The notes under the pieces: generated by a model
The model's input: the letters and a program-made list of their open reading frames with translations, nothing else
Told to the model about the DNA's origin: nothing
Databases searched by the model: none
Assembly (NCBI GenBank): GCA_019638775.1
Contig: JAHBTD010000002.1
Location: forward strand, 62,001 to 126,000
Reading direction: 5' to 3'
DNA length: 64,000 bases
Source: Fimbriimonadaceae bacterium
Lineage (GTDB): Bacteria > Armatimonadota > Fimbriimonadia > Fimbriimonadales > Fimbriimonadaceae
In this document: piece after piece, positions 53,258 to 61,590 of the stretch
Layout: the number at the start of each line of letters is the position of its first letter
Position numbering within the stretch: position 1 is the stretch's first letter
Program-made: the position numbers and the translations under genes

Positions 53258-54736
53258 TCAAAGCGCCGCAGGAAGACCTTGGTGAGCGATCTCCAAAGCC
53301 CTCAACGAAGCCTTGGCTTTGTTGAGGGTTTCTTCATATTCTCGGGAAGGCACCGAGTCAAAGACGATCCCGGCTCCTGCCTGAACATAGGCTTGTCCAC
53401 CCTTGAGCAGGATGGTTCGGATCGTGATCGCCATGTCGAGGTCGCCGTATGCGCTCACGTACCCCACAGCCCCGGCATAACATCCTCGCCGCGTGGGCTC
53501 AAGCTCGTCGATAATCTGCATTGCACGGACTTTCGGCGCTCCGCTGACGGTCCCCGCTGGGAAGCTCGCCCTTAGCAAGTCGAAGGCGTCCTTGTCGTCA
53601 TCGAGTTGTCCTACAACGTCGCTCACGATGTGCATAACGTGGCTGTAGCGTTCCACGATCATCATCTCCCGAACGACGACAGTGCCGTACTTCGAAACCC
53701 GCCCAAGATCATTCCGCCCAAGGTCTACCAGCATGACGTGCTCTGCTCGCTCCTTTTCGTCGGCGAGAAGTTCTGCAGCGAGCGCATCATCCTCTTCGGG
53801 CGTTGCCCCTCGCCATCTCGTTCCGGCAATTGGGCGAACCCTGGCTTCGCCGTCCTGCAAGCTGACCAAAAGTTCGGGAGAGGCTCCAACGATGTCGTAA
53901 TCACCAAACCGAAGCAGGAACATATAGGGCGACGGGTTGAGCGAACGGAGAGCGCGGTAGACGGTGAGAGGATGGCTGGTGTTGGGGGTTTGCAGCCGTT
54001 GCGAGAGAACAAACTGGATGCCGTCACCAGCGCCGATGTAGTCAATCGCCTTCTGTACCGAAGCCTCGAAGTCTTCCTTCGTTCGGTTGCTGACCATCTC
54101 TCCGTGGGTAGCTTTGGCATTGGGGAGGTCAGGCAAGGGTCGCCGAAGCCTAGAGAGAATTCGCTCGATTTCGGCACATGCCGATTCGTAGCTATCCGGC
54201 GTGCCTTCTGCCATCACGATGATTCGGATCAGGTTTTTGGCGTGGTCGAAGACAACGACCGAATCCACCAACATCATCGCCATGTCGTCAACGTTCAGAT
54301 CGTCAAGATTGTCATCGGGAAGGCTTTCAAAGAAACGAACGATATCGTAGCCGAGCATCCCAACCGCACCAGAGACAAACTTGGGCATCCCGGGCACTTC
54401 AATGGGGTGCGTATGATTTAGGCGATCTCTGAGAACGTCAAGAGGGTCTTGCCCTTCCGCTAGCTTGGAGCGCACCGGGCCACGCTTTCCGATCTCGACA
54501 ACGTCTTGCCCTTTCGTTCGGATGACGCTTTTCGGTCGAGTGCCAAGGATCGAATAGCGGGCAAGCTGCTCGCCCCCTGTCACGCTCTCCAAGAGGAAGC
54601 TATAGGTGTCTTCGTTGGCGAGCTTCCAATAAACGCTCAGAGGCGTTTCCATATCGGCAAGGAGGTCGCGGTAAACAGGCATCGGACGGGAACCGCCTGT
54701 TTGTTTGAGAAACTCTTCCTTGCTTGGAACCTGCAT
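53258..54736 (-). CDS. trpE: Anthranilate synthase component I
   Basis: 492 residues, chorismate to anthranilate with glutamine-derived ammonia from TrpG. LLESVTGGEQLARYSILG carries the LLES tryptophan feedback site. DLGRNDLGRV, FPAGTVSGAPKVRAMQII and YAGAVGYVSAYGDLDMAITI are the catalytic-core motifs. ATG 54736 (MQVPSKEEFL) is the usual N-terminus; a GTG 21 bases upstream is the alternative. No trpG, trpD or other trp genes follow. No Trp-rich leader peptide is seen upstream. Confidence 0.95.
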   Translation of the reverse strand: MQVPSKEEFLKQTGGSRPMPVYRDLLADMETPLSVYWKLANEDTYSFLLESVTGGEQLARYSILGTRPKSVIRTKGQDVVEIGKRGPVRSKLAEGQDPLDVLRDRLNHTHPIEVPGMPKFVSGAVGMLGYDIVRFFESLPDDNLDDLNVDDMAMMLVDSVVVFDHAKNLIRIIVMAEGTPDSYESACAEIERILSRLRRPLPDLPNAKATHGEMVSNRTKEDFEASVQKAIDYIGAGDGIQFVLSQRLQTPNTSHPLTVYRALRSLNPSPYMFLLRFGDYDIVGASPELLVSLQDGEARVRPIAGTRWRGATPEEDDALAAELLADEKERAEHVMLVDLGRNDLGRVSKYGTVVVREMMIVERYSHVMHIVSDVVGQLDDDKDAFDLLRASFPAGTVSGAPKVRAMQIIDELEPTRRGCYAGAVGYVSAYGDLDMAITIRTILLKGGQAYVQAGAGIVFDSVPSREYEETLNKAKASLRALEIAHQGLPAAL

Positions 54737-54860
54737 GGAGAGAGAATTATGACCCACGCAACCATTGTGGCAGGCCTGGTAATGGACTGAGTTTTGAAAT
54801 AAGTTTAGTGATCGCTATATTCGCGGACTTGAACAGTGCGATCCCAATGGCTTCCACCGG

Positions 54861-55346
54861 CTACTCAATCGCTTTGAGTTTCGTCAGCCCCTCAATCTTG
54901 GTCCCGACCTTGATCTCGAACGGTTTGAATCCGCCTTTGCGCATTTCGAGAACGTACTTGGCGTCGCCATTGCTGGGAACGCTTGCCGGGTCCTGCTTTT
55001 TGAGAATCGTGACTCGAATCACTTTGCCGTTCGCGTCGATATAGGCGATGTCCAAATCAATCGGAACGTTGTGGTTCCAAAAACTCCTCGGCGCGGAATC
55101 TTTGAAGACAAAGATCATCCCTTTATCAAGTGGAGTCTCCTTTTCAGTCAAGAACATCATCCCTTCTTGGCGTTTGGAGTTGTTGTCCATCACCCACGCC
55201 TTCAGGGGCTTCTTGCCGATTTTGAGTTCAGCAACTGTCAGTTCGTGAAGCTGGTTCAGTCGGTTTGGGTTGTCCTGTGTCTTTTGTGCAAGCGCCAGCG
55301 AAACGAGCACGATAACGGCAATAGAGCTGAATATTCTCCTTCTCAT
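54861..55346 (-). CDS. DUF192 exported protein
   Basis: 161 residues. Signal peptide (MRRRIFSSIAVIVLVSLALA), then the compact DUF192 beta-barrel: KRQEGMMFLTEKETPLDKGM, FWNHNVPIDLDIAYID, KYVLEMRKGG. Function of the family is unknown. AGAGAGGA precedes the ATG. It starts 15 bases after leuD and lies 124 bases before trpE on the same strand. Confidence 0.9.
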   Translation of the reverse strand: MRRRIFSSIAVIVLVSLALAQKTQDNPNRLNQLHELTVAELKIGKKPLKAWVMDNNSKRQEGMMFLTEKETPLDKGMIFVFKDSAPRSFWNHNVPIDLDIAYIDANGKVIRVTILKKQDPASVPSNGDAKYVLEMRKGGFKPFEIKVGTKIEGLTKLKAIE

Positions 55347-55361
55347 TGAAATCCTCTCTTG

Positions 55362-55961
55362 TTAATGACGCACGACTGGCGGCACGAATGCGGTGCTTCC
55401 GCTTTCGTAAGCGTCGATCTTGTCCGTAAGTGCGAGAGTTGTCCCGATCAAGTCCCATCCATTGACCAGGGCCTCTTTCGAGCTTTCCTTGATTTCGAAC
55501 CTGAATGTCTCACCTTGGAAACTGACAGCTTGGTTGGGCAGATCGATGCCGACTTCGGCCCCGTTTCCTGCCGAAGCAATCTTGCTGTGGGGACCTTCTT
55601 CTAACTCAATGAGAAGCATGCCGCAGTTCGCGGCGTTCTGGCGAAAAATATCGCTGTACCCCGGGGTGGCTTCCGTTTTCTTTGCGATCACGGCGACAAA
55701 TCCGGCCTGCTGGATCGCCCAAACGGCGTGTTCTCGTGAGCTTCCACAGCCGAAGTTCGTGCCTGCCACCAACACCGTAGCCCCTTTTGCTGAATCCTGG
55801 TCCAAGGGGAAGTCGGGTCCTCGAACATCCTTGAAGAGGAGCTCCCCATAGCCCGACCGTGTGACCATGCTCAAAAACCGCGCGGGGATAATCCGGTCCG
55901 TATCGACATTGTCCGCGTTGTAGACGGCGATCCTGCCCGTGTGTGTGGTGAAGGGTTGCAC
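55362..55961 (-). CDS. leuD: 3-isopropylmalate dehydratase small subunit
   Basis: 199 residues, leucine pathway, partner of LeuC (aconitase-like large subunit). NVDTDRIIPARFL and GTNFGCGSSREHAVWAI are the family motifs. leuC is not adjacent. The gene diverges from tryptophanase across a 120-base gap with 11-bp repeats. Confidence 0.95.
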   Translation of the reverse strand: MQPFTTHTGRIAVYNADNVDTDRIIPARFLSMVTRSGYGELLFKDVRGPDFPLDQDSAKGATVLVAGTNFGCGSSREHAVWAIQQAGFVAVIAKKTEATPGYSDIFRQNAANCGMLLIELEEGPHSKIASAGNGAEVGIDLPNQAVSFQGETFRFEIKESSKEALVNGWDLIGTTLALTDKIDAYESGSTAFVPPVVRH

Positions 55962-55990
55962 GGGTCTATTTTGGCACGGGTTGGGATGTT

Positions 55991-56070
55991 CTCAGGTGGT
56001 CGGCAATTGGCCGGACGCAACCTACAGACAACATGCCGACCACTTGAAGACAACTTGCCGACGCTCCCTG
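55991..56070. repeat. 11-bp repeats in both orientations
   Basis: CTCAGGTGGTC and GGCAATTGGCC (55991-56012) match the 11-mer at 5771-5880. GACAACATGCC, GACCACTTGAA, GACAACTTGCC, GACGCTCCCTG (56027-56070) match its reverse complement GACCACCTGCC. The unit is thus shared by two loci 50 kb apart and is inverted within this one. Confidence 0.7.
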
Positions 56071-56082
56071 CCACAATATCTC

Positions 56083-57447
56083 ATGCGTGAAATCATCGAA
56101 CCGTTTCGCATCAAAGCGGTCGAACCCATCCAGTTCACCACCGCTGAGCAGCGGCTGGAAATCCTCAAACAGGCCAAGTGGAATGTCTTCGTCATCGACG
56201 CCGAAGACGTCATTATCGACCTCCTTACCGACTCCGGCACCAGCGCGATGTCAGCAGCCCAGTGGGCAGCAGTGATGGTCGGGGATGAGAGCTATGCTGG
56301 GTCGCGAAGTTTTCGGAAGTTTGAGGCCAAAGTGCGCGAACTTTGGGGACTTGAGCATGTGATCCCAGTCCACCAGGGCCGCGCAGCCGAGAAAATCTTG
56401 ATGACGATTGTGGGTGGAAAGGGGCAGATCATCCCCAACAACAACCACTTCGACACAACTCGGGCAAATGTCGAGTACACCGGCGCGGAGGCGGTCGACC
56501 TTGTAATCGACGAGGGCAAAGACCCAGACTCGATGCATCCGTTTAAGGGGAATTTGGATCCGGAAAAGTTAAAGGCGCTGATCACCAAACACCGCGAGCA
56601 GATTCCCATCGGGATGATCACCGTCACCAACAACACCGGTGGCGGGCAGCCAGTCTCCATGGCCAACATCAAAGAGATTTCGGGGATTCTGAGAGAGCAC
56701 GGCATCCCGTTCTTCATCGACTCTTGCCGATTCGCCGAGAACGCATGGTTTATCAAGCTGCGTGAACCCGGATATGCCGATAAAACGCCGAAGGAGATCG
56801 TCAAGGAGATGTTCTCGTACGCCGATGGCGCGACAATGAGCCTCAAAAAAGACGGCTTTGGAAACATCGGTGGGTTTCTCGCGATGAATGACGATTCGAT
56901 GGCGGAGCAGGCTCGGAACCTTGTCATACTCACCGAGGGCTTCCCAACCTATGGCGGCCTTGCTGGGCGTGACCTTGAGGCGCTTGCCGTTGGGTTGGAG
57001 GAGACGCTCGACGAGAAATATCTGGAGTATCGAACTGCAACGGTTCGTTACTTAGCCGAACGTATTACTTCGAAGGGCGTAAAGATCGTGCAGCCCCCAG
57101 GAGGCCATGCCGTTTACATCAACGCGAGGGAGTTCTATCCACACATTCCTGCGTCGCAATTCCCGGCCCAGGCGTTCGTGTGCGAGCTTTACTTGAGGGG
57201 GGGCATTCGAGGTGTAGAGATAGGCTCAGTGATGTTCGGGCGAAACGTAGACGGTGTCGAACACCCAACCGACCGCGAACTCGTCAGACTTGCTCTGCCC
57301 AGAAGAGTCTATACACAAGCCCATGTGAACTACGTTTGCGAAGTGATTGAGGAGATGTATGACAATCGGGAGTCGGTAACGGGGTTGAAAATCACCAAAC
57401 AACCACCGTTTTTGCGCCACTTTACCTGCGAAATGGCACCCGTGTAA
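56083..57447 (+). CDS. tnaA: Tryptophanase
   Basis: 454 residues, PLP beta-lyase splitting tryptophan to indole, pyruvate and ammonia. PLP lysine is Lys256 in TMSLKKDGF. The C-terminal VEIGS (not MERG) and LRHFT (not LRFFT) separate it from tyrosine phenol-lyase. K+ and PLP loop features (PVHQGRAAEK, TNNTGGGQPVSM) are present. ATG 56083 is used; the frame running back to 55939 crosses the repeats. No tnaB permease or TnaC-type leader is visible. Confidence 0.93.
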   Translation: MREIIEPFRIKAVEPIQFTTAEQRLEILKQAKWNVFVIDAEDVIIDLLTDSGTSAMSAAQWAAVMVGDESYAGSRSFRKFEAKVRELWGLEHVIPVHQGRAAEKILMTIVGGKGQIIPNNNHFDTTRANVEYTGAEAVDLVIDEGKDPDSMHPFKGNLDPEKLKALITKHREQIPIGMITVTNNTGGGQPVSMANIKEISGILREHGIPFFIDSCRFAENAWFIKLREPGYADKTPKEIVKEMFSYADGATMSLKKDGFGNIGGFLAMNDDSMAEQARNLVILTEGFPTYGGLAGRDLEALAVGLEETLDEKYLEYRTATVRYLAERITSKGVKIVQPPGGHAVYINAREFYPHIPASQFPAQAFVCELYLRGGIRGVEIGSVMFGRNVDGVEHPTDRELVRLALPRRVYTQAHVNYVCEVIEEMYDNRESVTGLKITKQPPFLRHFTCEMAPV

Positions 57448-57511
57448 GGAGGGCACCGCTGCGGTTTGAAGTCAAACCGTGAAGCGTAAAACGAGCTCTA
57501 AATCAGGCCCT

Positions 57512-57553
57512 GCAGTCCTCAATCTACAATCATCGATCTCCAATCCACGATCC
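57512..57553. repeat. Heptamer array, 6 units
   Basis: GCAGTCC, TCAATCT, ACAATCA, TCGATCT, CCAATCC, ACGATCC. It lies just before glyQ; TATCCT, 10 bases before the glyQ ATG, may be its -10 box. Confidence 0.75.
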
Positions 57554-57576
57554 CCTCCGGTATCCTCAATCCTTCC

Positions 57577-58548
57577 ATGACCTTCCAAGACCTCATTTTC
57601 AGGCTCAATGACTACTGGTCCAAGCAGGGCTGTGCGATCCTGCAGCCTTACGATGTCGAAGTCGGCGCGGGGACCATGCATCCGGCGACCACCCTGCGCT
57701 GTCTCGGTCCAGAGGCTTGGAACGTCGCCTATGTGCAGCCTTCGCGCAGACCGGCTGACGGTCGCTACACGCGCAACCCCCAACGGAGCCAACGCTACTA
57801 CCAGTATCAGGTGGTGATGAAGCCGAGCCCCGACAACATTGTCGATCTCTATATGGGCTCATTGGACGCGCTGGGCTTTGACACCAGCAAGCACGATGTG
57901 CGGCTTGTGGAAGACGACTGGGAGTCGCAGGCCGCAGGTGCAGCGGGCGTTGGCTGGGAGGTCTGGATGGATGGGGCGGAGATCACTCAGTTCACGTTCT
58001 TCCAGCAGATGGGCGGCATCGAATGCGACCCGGTGTGCGCTGAGATCACGTACGGTCCCGAGCGGCTCTGCCTCATGCTGAACAAGCAGAACTCGTTCTG
58101 GGAAGACCTTATGTGGAACGACAAGCTGACCTACAAACAGACCGACTGGCAGCTTGAAATGCAGAACAACGTTTACAACTTCGAGCTGGCAGATACGGAC
58201 ATGCTGTTCAAGATGTTCGATATGCTGGAGGCGGAGTCGAAACGAGTAATCGAGTCTGCTGTGTATTGGGACGACGAGCAGGGGATCATGACTTCGGTGA
58301 AGCCGGACGGCGTCTCGCATCCGTTCGACACGCTTCCCGAGGACGGCTTTAAGACGACCGGAGCGATGGCCTTGGTCTATCCGGCGCTGGATCTGGCGCT
58401 GAAGTGTTCGCACACGTTCAACCTGCTGGATGCGCGGGGCGTGATCTCGGTGACCGAGCGCGCGGCCTATATCAACCGAATTCGCGCTCGCGTGCGAGCG
58501 TGCTGCCTGAAGTACGTCGAACAGTTCAAAGAGCCTGTGAAAAAGTAA
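57577..58548 (+). CDS. glyQ: Glycyl-tRNA synthetase alpha subunit
   Basis: 323 residues, catalytic subunit of the bacterial alpha2beta2 enzyme. ILQPYDVEVGAGTMHPAT, YVQPSRRPADGRYTRNP, LVEDDWESQAAGA, GWEVWMDGAEITQFTFFQQ and GGIECDP are the class II core. glyS, which normally follows, is absent; the next gene is an unrelated small exported protein. Confidence 0.96.
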   Translation: MTFQDLIFRLNDYWSKQGCAILQPYDVEVGAGTMHPATTLRCLGPEAWNVAYVQPSRRPADGRYTRNPQRSQRYYQYQVVMKPSPDNIVDLYMGSLDALGFDTSKHDVRLVEDDWESQAAGAAGVGWEVWMDGAEITQFTFFQQMGGIECDPVCAEITYGPERLCLMLNKQNSFWEDLMWNDKLTYKQTDWQLEMQNNVYNFELADTDMLFKMFDMLEAESKRVIESAVYWDDEQGIMTSVKPDGVSHPFDTLPEDGFKTTGAMALVYPALDLALKCSHTFNLLDARGVISVTERAAYINRIRARVRACCLKYVEQFKEPVKK

Positions 58549-58649
58549 TCCTATCGGAACTGAAAAGGCATTCCTAACGAAAGATTTAGGACCCCCTGAA
58601 GCCGTTTTCCTCTATAATCGTCTCAACTCCCGACAGGAGAAACGAATCT

Positions 58650-59138
58650 ATGAAAGCTTTGCTTGCCTTATTGTCGCTTGTTGGTCTGTTCGCTGTGGCG
58701 CTGCTCCCATCGACGGTTGGCGCTCAGGCGCAAGAGTCCGCCCGTGTCGATGCGAAACAATTGAAGACACTCATTACCGGTCTTGGATACACGGTCAAGG
58801 ATCTCAATACCGAAGTTGGAAAAGAGAAGTACGAGTTCACCATTACCCGTGATGATCTGGATATCCCCATTGCTGCTGAAATCAGTGGAAGCAAGAACTA
58901 TGTTTGGCTTACGGTGTACCTTGGCGATCAGCCTAAGGATGCTGCCTTTACAGCGAAGGCTCTGCCGATTCTGAAACAGAATTTTAAGATTCAACCCTGC
59001 CAGTTTTATGTGACCGCTAAGGACGCCCTCATGGTGGCTATCGCTATCGATAACCGGAATGTTGATGCCGCTGTTCTTCGTCGCAACATCGACAAGCTTG
59101 GCGCCGACGTCGCAGGCTCCAAAGACTTGTGGTTGTGA
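58650..59138 (+). CDS. Small secreted protein, 162 aa
   Basis: Signal peptide (MKALLALLSLVGLFAVALLP...VGAQA) and one domain of about 130 residues with ITGLGYTVKDLNTEVGKEKYEF and VWLTVYLGDQP. This layout resembles YbjN or type III chaperone folds, but I do not assign it. AGGAGA precedes the ATG. It stands alone. Confidence 0.7.
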   Translation: MKALLALLSLVGLFAVALLPSTVGAQAQESARVDAKQLKTLITGLGYTVKDLNTEVGKEKYEFTITRDDLDIPIAAEISGSKNYVWLTVYLGDQPKDAAFTAKALPILKQNFKIQPCQFYVTAKDALMVAIAIDNRNVDAAVLRRNIDKLGADVAGSKDLWL

Positions 59139-59307
59139 TGGTCAAAGAATCGTCTTGAATTTGTTAGTTGTCTGTCGCTGAAATCGTTTAGGATTTCAAG
59201 TGGGTTCTACGTGATCTCTTACACGGCACTCACTCAGGCACGGGATGCATCTACATCAGCTTGAATTAGTCACAGTCGGACCAATGATGTTTTCTCGTGC
59301 CATTGTA

Positions 59308-61590
59308 TTAAGCAATCAGGTCATTCCAGGGCATAGATTTGAATTGATCAACTACGTCCTGGAATGTATCACCGTGTCTACTAAGAAACTGCTCTATCGC
59401 CAATTTTGCTTTGTGAAGATGACGCGTTCGATACTCGCGGTACACATTTTCCGCCGCCACAAGATACTTTGCTGCTCGGTGTAAATCTCCCTCTTTTTCA
59501 AAGACTTGGGCGAACTCCTGGCATGCCCAGCCTATATGTACGGCACGATCTCCGCTTACGGCGTGTCCGAGCAACATTTGCAAGGTGTCGACAAGCTTGT
59601 CAGGCATCTCAAGTCGCTGGTACGCTCGAACCAGATTTTGATAGACGAAGAGAAGCGGTCCTTGATTTTGACAGCGTTCGATGAGGTTATTTGTTTTTCC
59701 TACCCATTTCAGCCCGCTTTCAATGTCCCCAGCATCAATAAACATACGGGCTCGAATGACGCAGATGGTAGCCGCTAGCTCTAGAAGATTTGCTTCCTCA
59801 ACCAGGCTCTCCGCTTCTTCGAGATAAGCAAGGGCAGGCGTAATCCCAAAGTTCTCGTAGGCGTCCCATGCAAGGTCAATGAGAGCATCCGCACTCTTGG
59901 CAATGTCGCCAAGCTGCTTGCAGATGTCTAGTCGTTGTTTCCATAAGCTGCGTGCAAGCTCATTGTCTGACTTTCGCGCTGCCAGCGCCCCTTCCAGGCC
60001 CAGCAACGAGGCATGCAGCGCCTTGTCGTCAGTTGCGAGCGCGGCGATACGAGCAGCATTGCCAAGGATTTCAAAATCAGTTAAGTATCCAGACTCAAAA
60101 TAAGCTAGCGAAAGCGCTCTGGAGAGGGTGGCAATCTCATGATGTTTTCCTTCGATGGACAGATACATTGTCGCAGCGCGAAGGTTGGTGCGCTGCCTTT
60201 GCAACAATGAGGAAGCGCTCGCCCACTCTCCGCTGTCGAAGAGTTGTCCAATATGCTCGCTTGAGCGTAGAAAAAGCTCCGCATGACGTTCTCTCGCTTT
60301 GCTGATAAGATTTTGCGCAGTGGCGGATAAAACGGACCGCGACATGCCATCCACAATCGGATCTGGAATCTTAAAGCGGTAGTGAACGCCATCGAAGCTA
60401 GCATCGAGACGCTCCCTTCTGGCTAGGTCAGTAAGAATTGCCAGGGCATCTTCGGGGCGCTTTTCCACGACATACGCTGCCTCCTCCAAAGTAAACCAAC
60501 CCGAAAAGGCCAACAACTGAGTGAGAAGGTGACGCTCCTCGTTTCGAATAAGGAAGAGAACTGGGCTTTCCTCGGATTCGAGTGATGCCGCTTCAGGCGG
60601 TAAGTTTGTGAGCAAGTCAAGGGATTTAAGGCTGCTGGCTGCGCTTTGGCTGGGCTGCAATGAGCCCACGGCCAATGCCACAAAAAGTGGTACTCCATGC
60701 AGGCGTTTGCACATGGTCGTCAATGTTGCTATAAGCTCTGGCGTGTGCTGCAACTCACCTACAAGCCTGGACAGTTTCTCTTGAAGCATCTTAACGCAGT
60801 CGTCGAGTTGGTTCTGACCGGGTTTGACTTCTATTACAGTCTCCATCGCGACATTAAGAGGCTTGTGGCTTGTGATCAGCCATCGTGTGTGTTGGCAATT
60901 CGGTGCCAGCTCCTCGATTATTCGTCCCACCCCGACGATGCGTTCGCAACTGTCGAGAACGATCAGGGTCCGAACTTCGGCAAGCAACTCCTGCAAAACG
61001 GTTGAGCTTGAGTCTGCCTCCGCCCCAAGGCTAGATGCGATTGCAGAAACCACCTCATCCACCCTTGACAACGTTCCACACTCTACAAAGAGGACACCAT
61101 CGCGAAAGCGTTCAGCCACTTGCATGGCAATTTCACATGCGAGCCTGGTCTTACCCATCCCGCCAGGCCCGGCGATGGTAACAACTCTCTTGTCTGCTTG
61201 GCTTAGAAGCTGCAATAGTTGCTCTATCTCAGCGGTGCGTCCCACGAAAGGGCTTTCCCACCTCGGCAACACGTAAGGCCCGCTCCACTTGCGCCAATGC
61301 GCTGCTAAACTCCTTGTCAATTTGCTTTCTGGCGCATAGTCTTGAGGATTCGTAGCTAAAGACCGAATGGTCCGCCAAGCTTCTATCAGTCGTTGACGAG
61401 ACCCCTGATCTTGGGTGAGGATAACTTCAAGTTCCTGCTCAGTCCGGGTATCGAGGCGCTTCAAAATGTAACGAACGAGGAGTTCGTTATTGGGGCGAAT
61501 GGGAAAATCCAGCCGCTGATGTCGTCGCGATTCGGATTCTGACAACGCCGAACGGATCTGGTCCGCACGTGAGCCGTTTTTATGTCTCAT
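59308..61590 (-). CDS. STAND ATPase with anti-sigma-like N-terminus and TPR-like C-terminus
   Basis: 760 residues. Residues 36-78 (NELLVRYILKRLDTRTEQEL, then ILTQDQGSRQRLIEAWR) look like the short helical N-terminus of anti-sigma factors. Then FVGR (115-118), Walker A GPGGMGKT (K147), Walker B LIVLDSC, a sensor-type LITSHKPL, and GVPLFVALAVGSL, as in NB-ARC/AfsR-type STAND NTPases. The last 300 residues are alpha-solenoid, TPR-like. There is no HTH, nuclease or membrane effector domain. The ATG at 61590 gives an ATGA overlap with the sigma-like gene; the frame running back to 61662 is a by-product of that overlap. Likely a switch that senses a ligand and controls its partner. Confidence 0.8.
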   Translation of the reverse strand: MRHKNGSRADQIRSALSESESRRHQRLDFPIRPNNELLVRYILKRLDTRTEQELEVILTQDQGSRQRLIEAWRTIRSLATNPQDYAPESKLTRSLAAHWRKWSGPYVLPRWESPFVGRTAEIEQLLQLLSQADKRVVTIAGPGGMGKTRLACEIAMQVAERFRDGVLFVECGTLSRVDEVVSAIASSLGAEADSSSTVLQELLAEVRTLIVLDSCERIVGVGRIIEELAPNCQHTRWLITSHKPLNVAMETVIEVKPGQNQLDDCVKMLQEKLSRLVGELQHTPELIATLTTMCKRLHGVPLFVALAVGSLQPSQSAASSLKSLDLLTNLPPEAASLESEESPVLFLIRNEERHLLTQLLAFSGWFTLEEAAYVVEKRPEDALAILTDLARRERLDASFDGVHYRFKIPDPIVDGMSRSVLSATAQNLISKARERHAELFLRSSEHIGQLFDSGEWASASSLLQRQRTNLRAATMYLSIEGKHHEIATLSRALSLAYFESGYLTDFEILGNAARIAALATDDKALHASLLGLEGALAARKSDNELARSLWKQRLDICKQLGDIAKSADALIDLAWDAYENFGITPALAYLEEAESLVEEANLLELAATICVIRARMFIDAGDIESGLKWVGKTNNLIERCQNQGPLLFVYQNLVRAYQRLEMPDKLVDTLQMLLGHAVSGDRAVHIGWACQEFAQVFEKEGDLHRAAKYLVAAENVYREYRTRHLHKAKLAIEQFLSRHGDTFQDVVDQFKSMPWNDLIA

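Noticed and set aside
56083-57447. Tyrosine phenol-lyase
   Set aside because: VEIGS and LRHFT match tryptophanase, not the MERG and LRFFT of tyrosine phenol-lyase.
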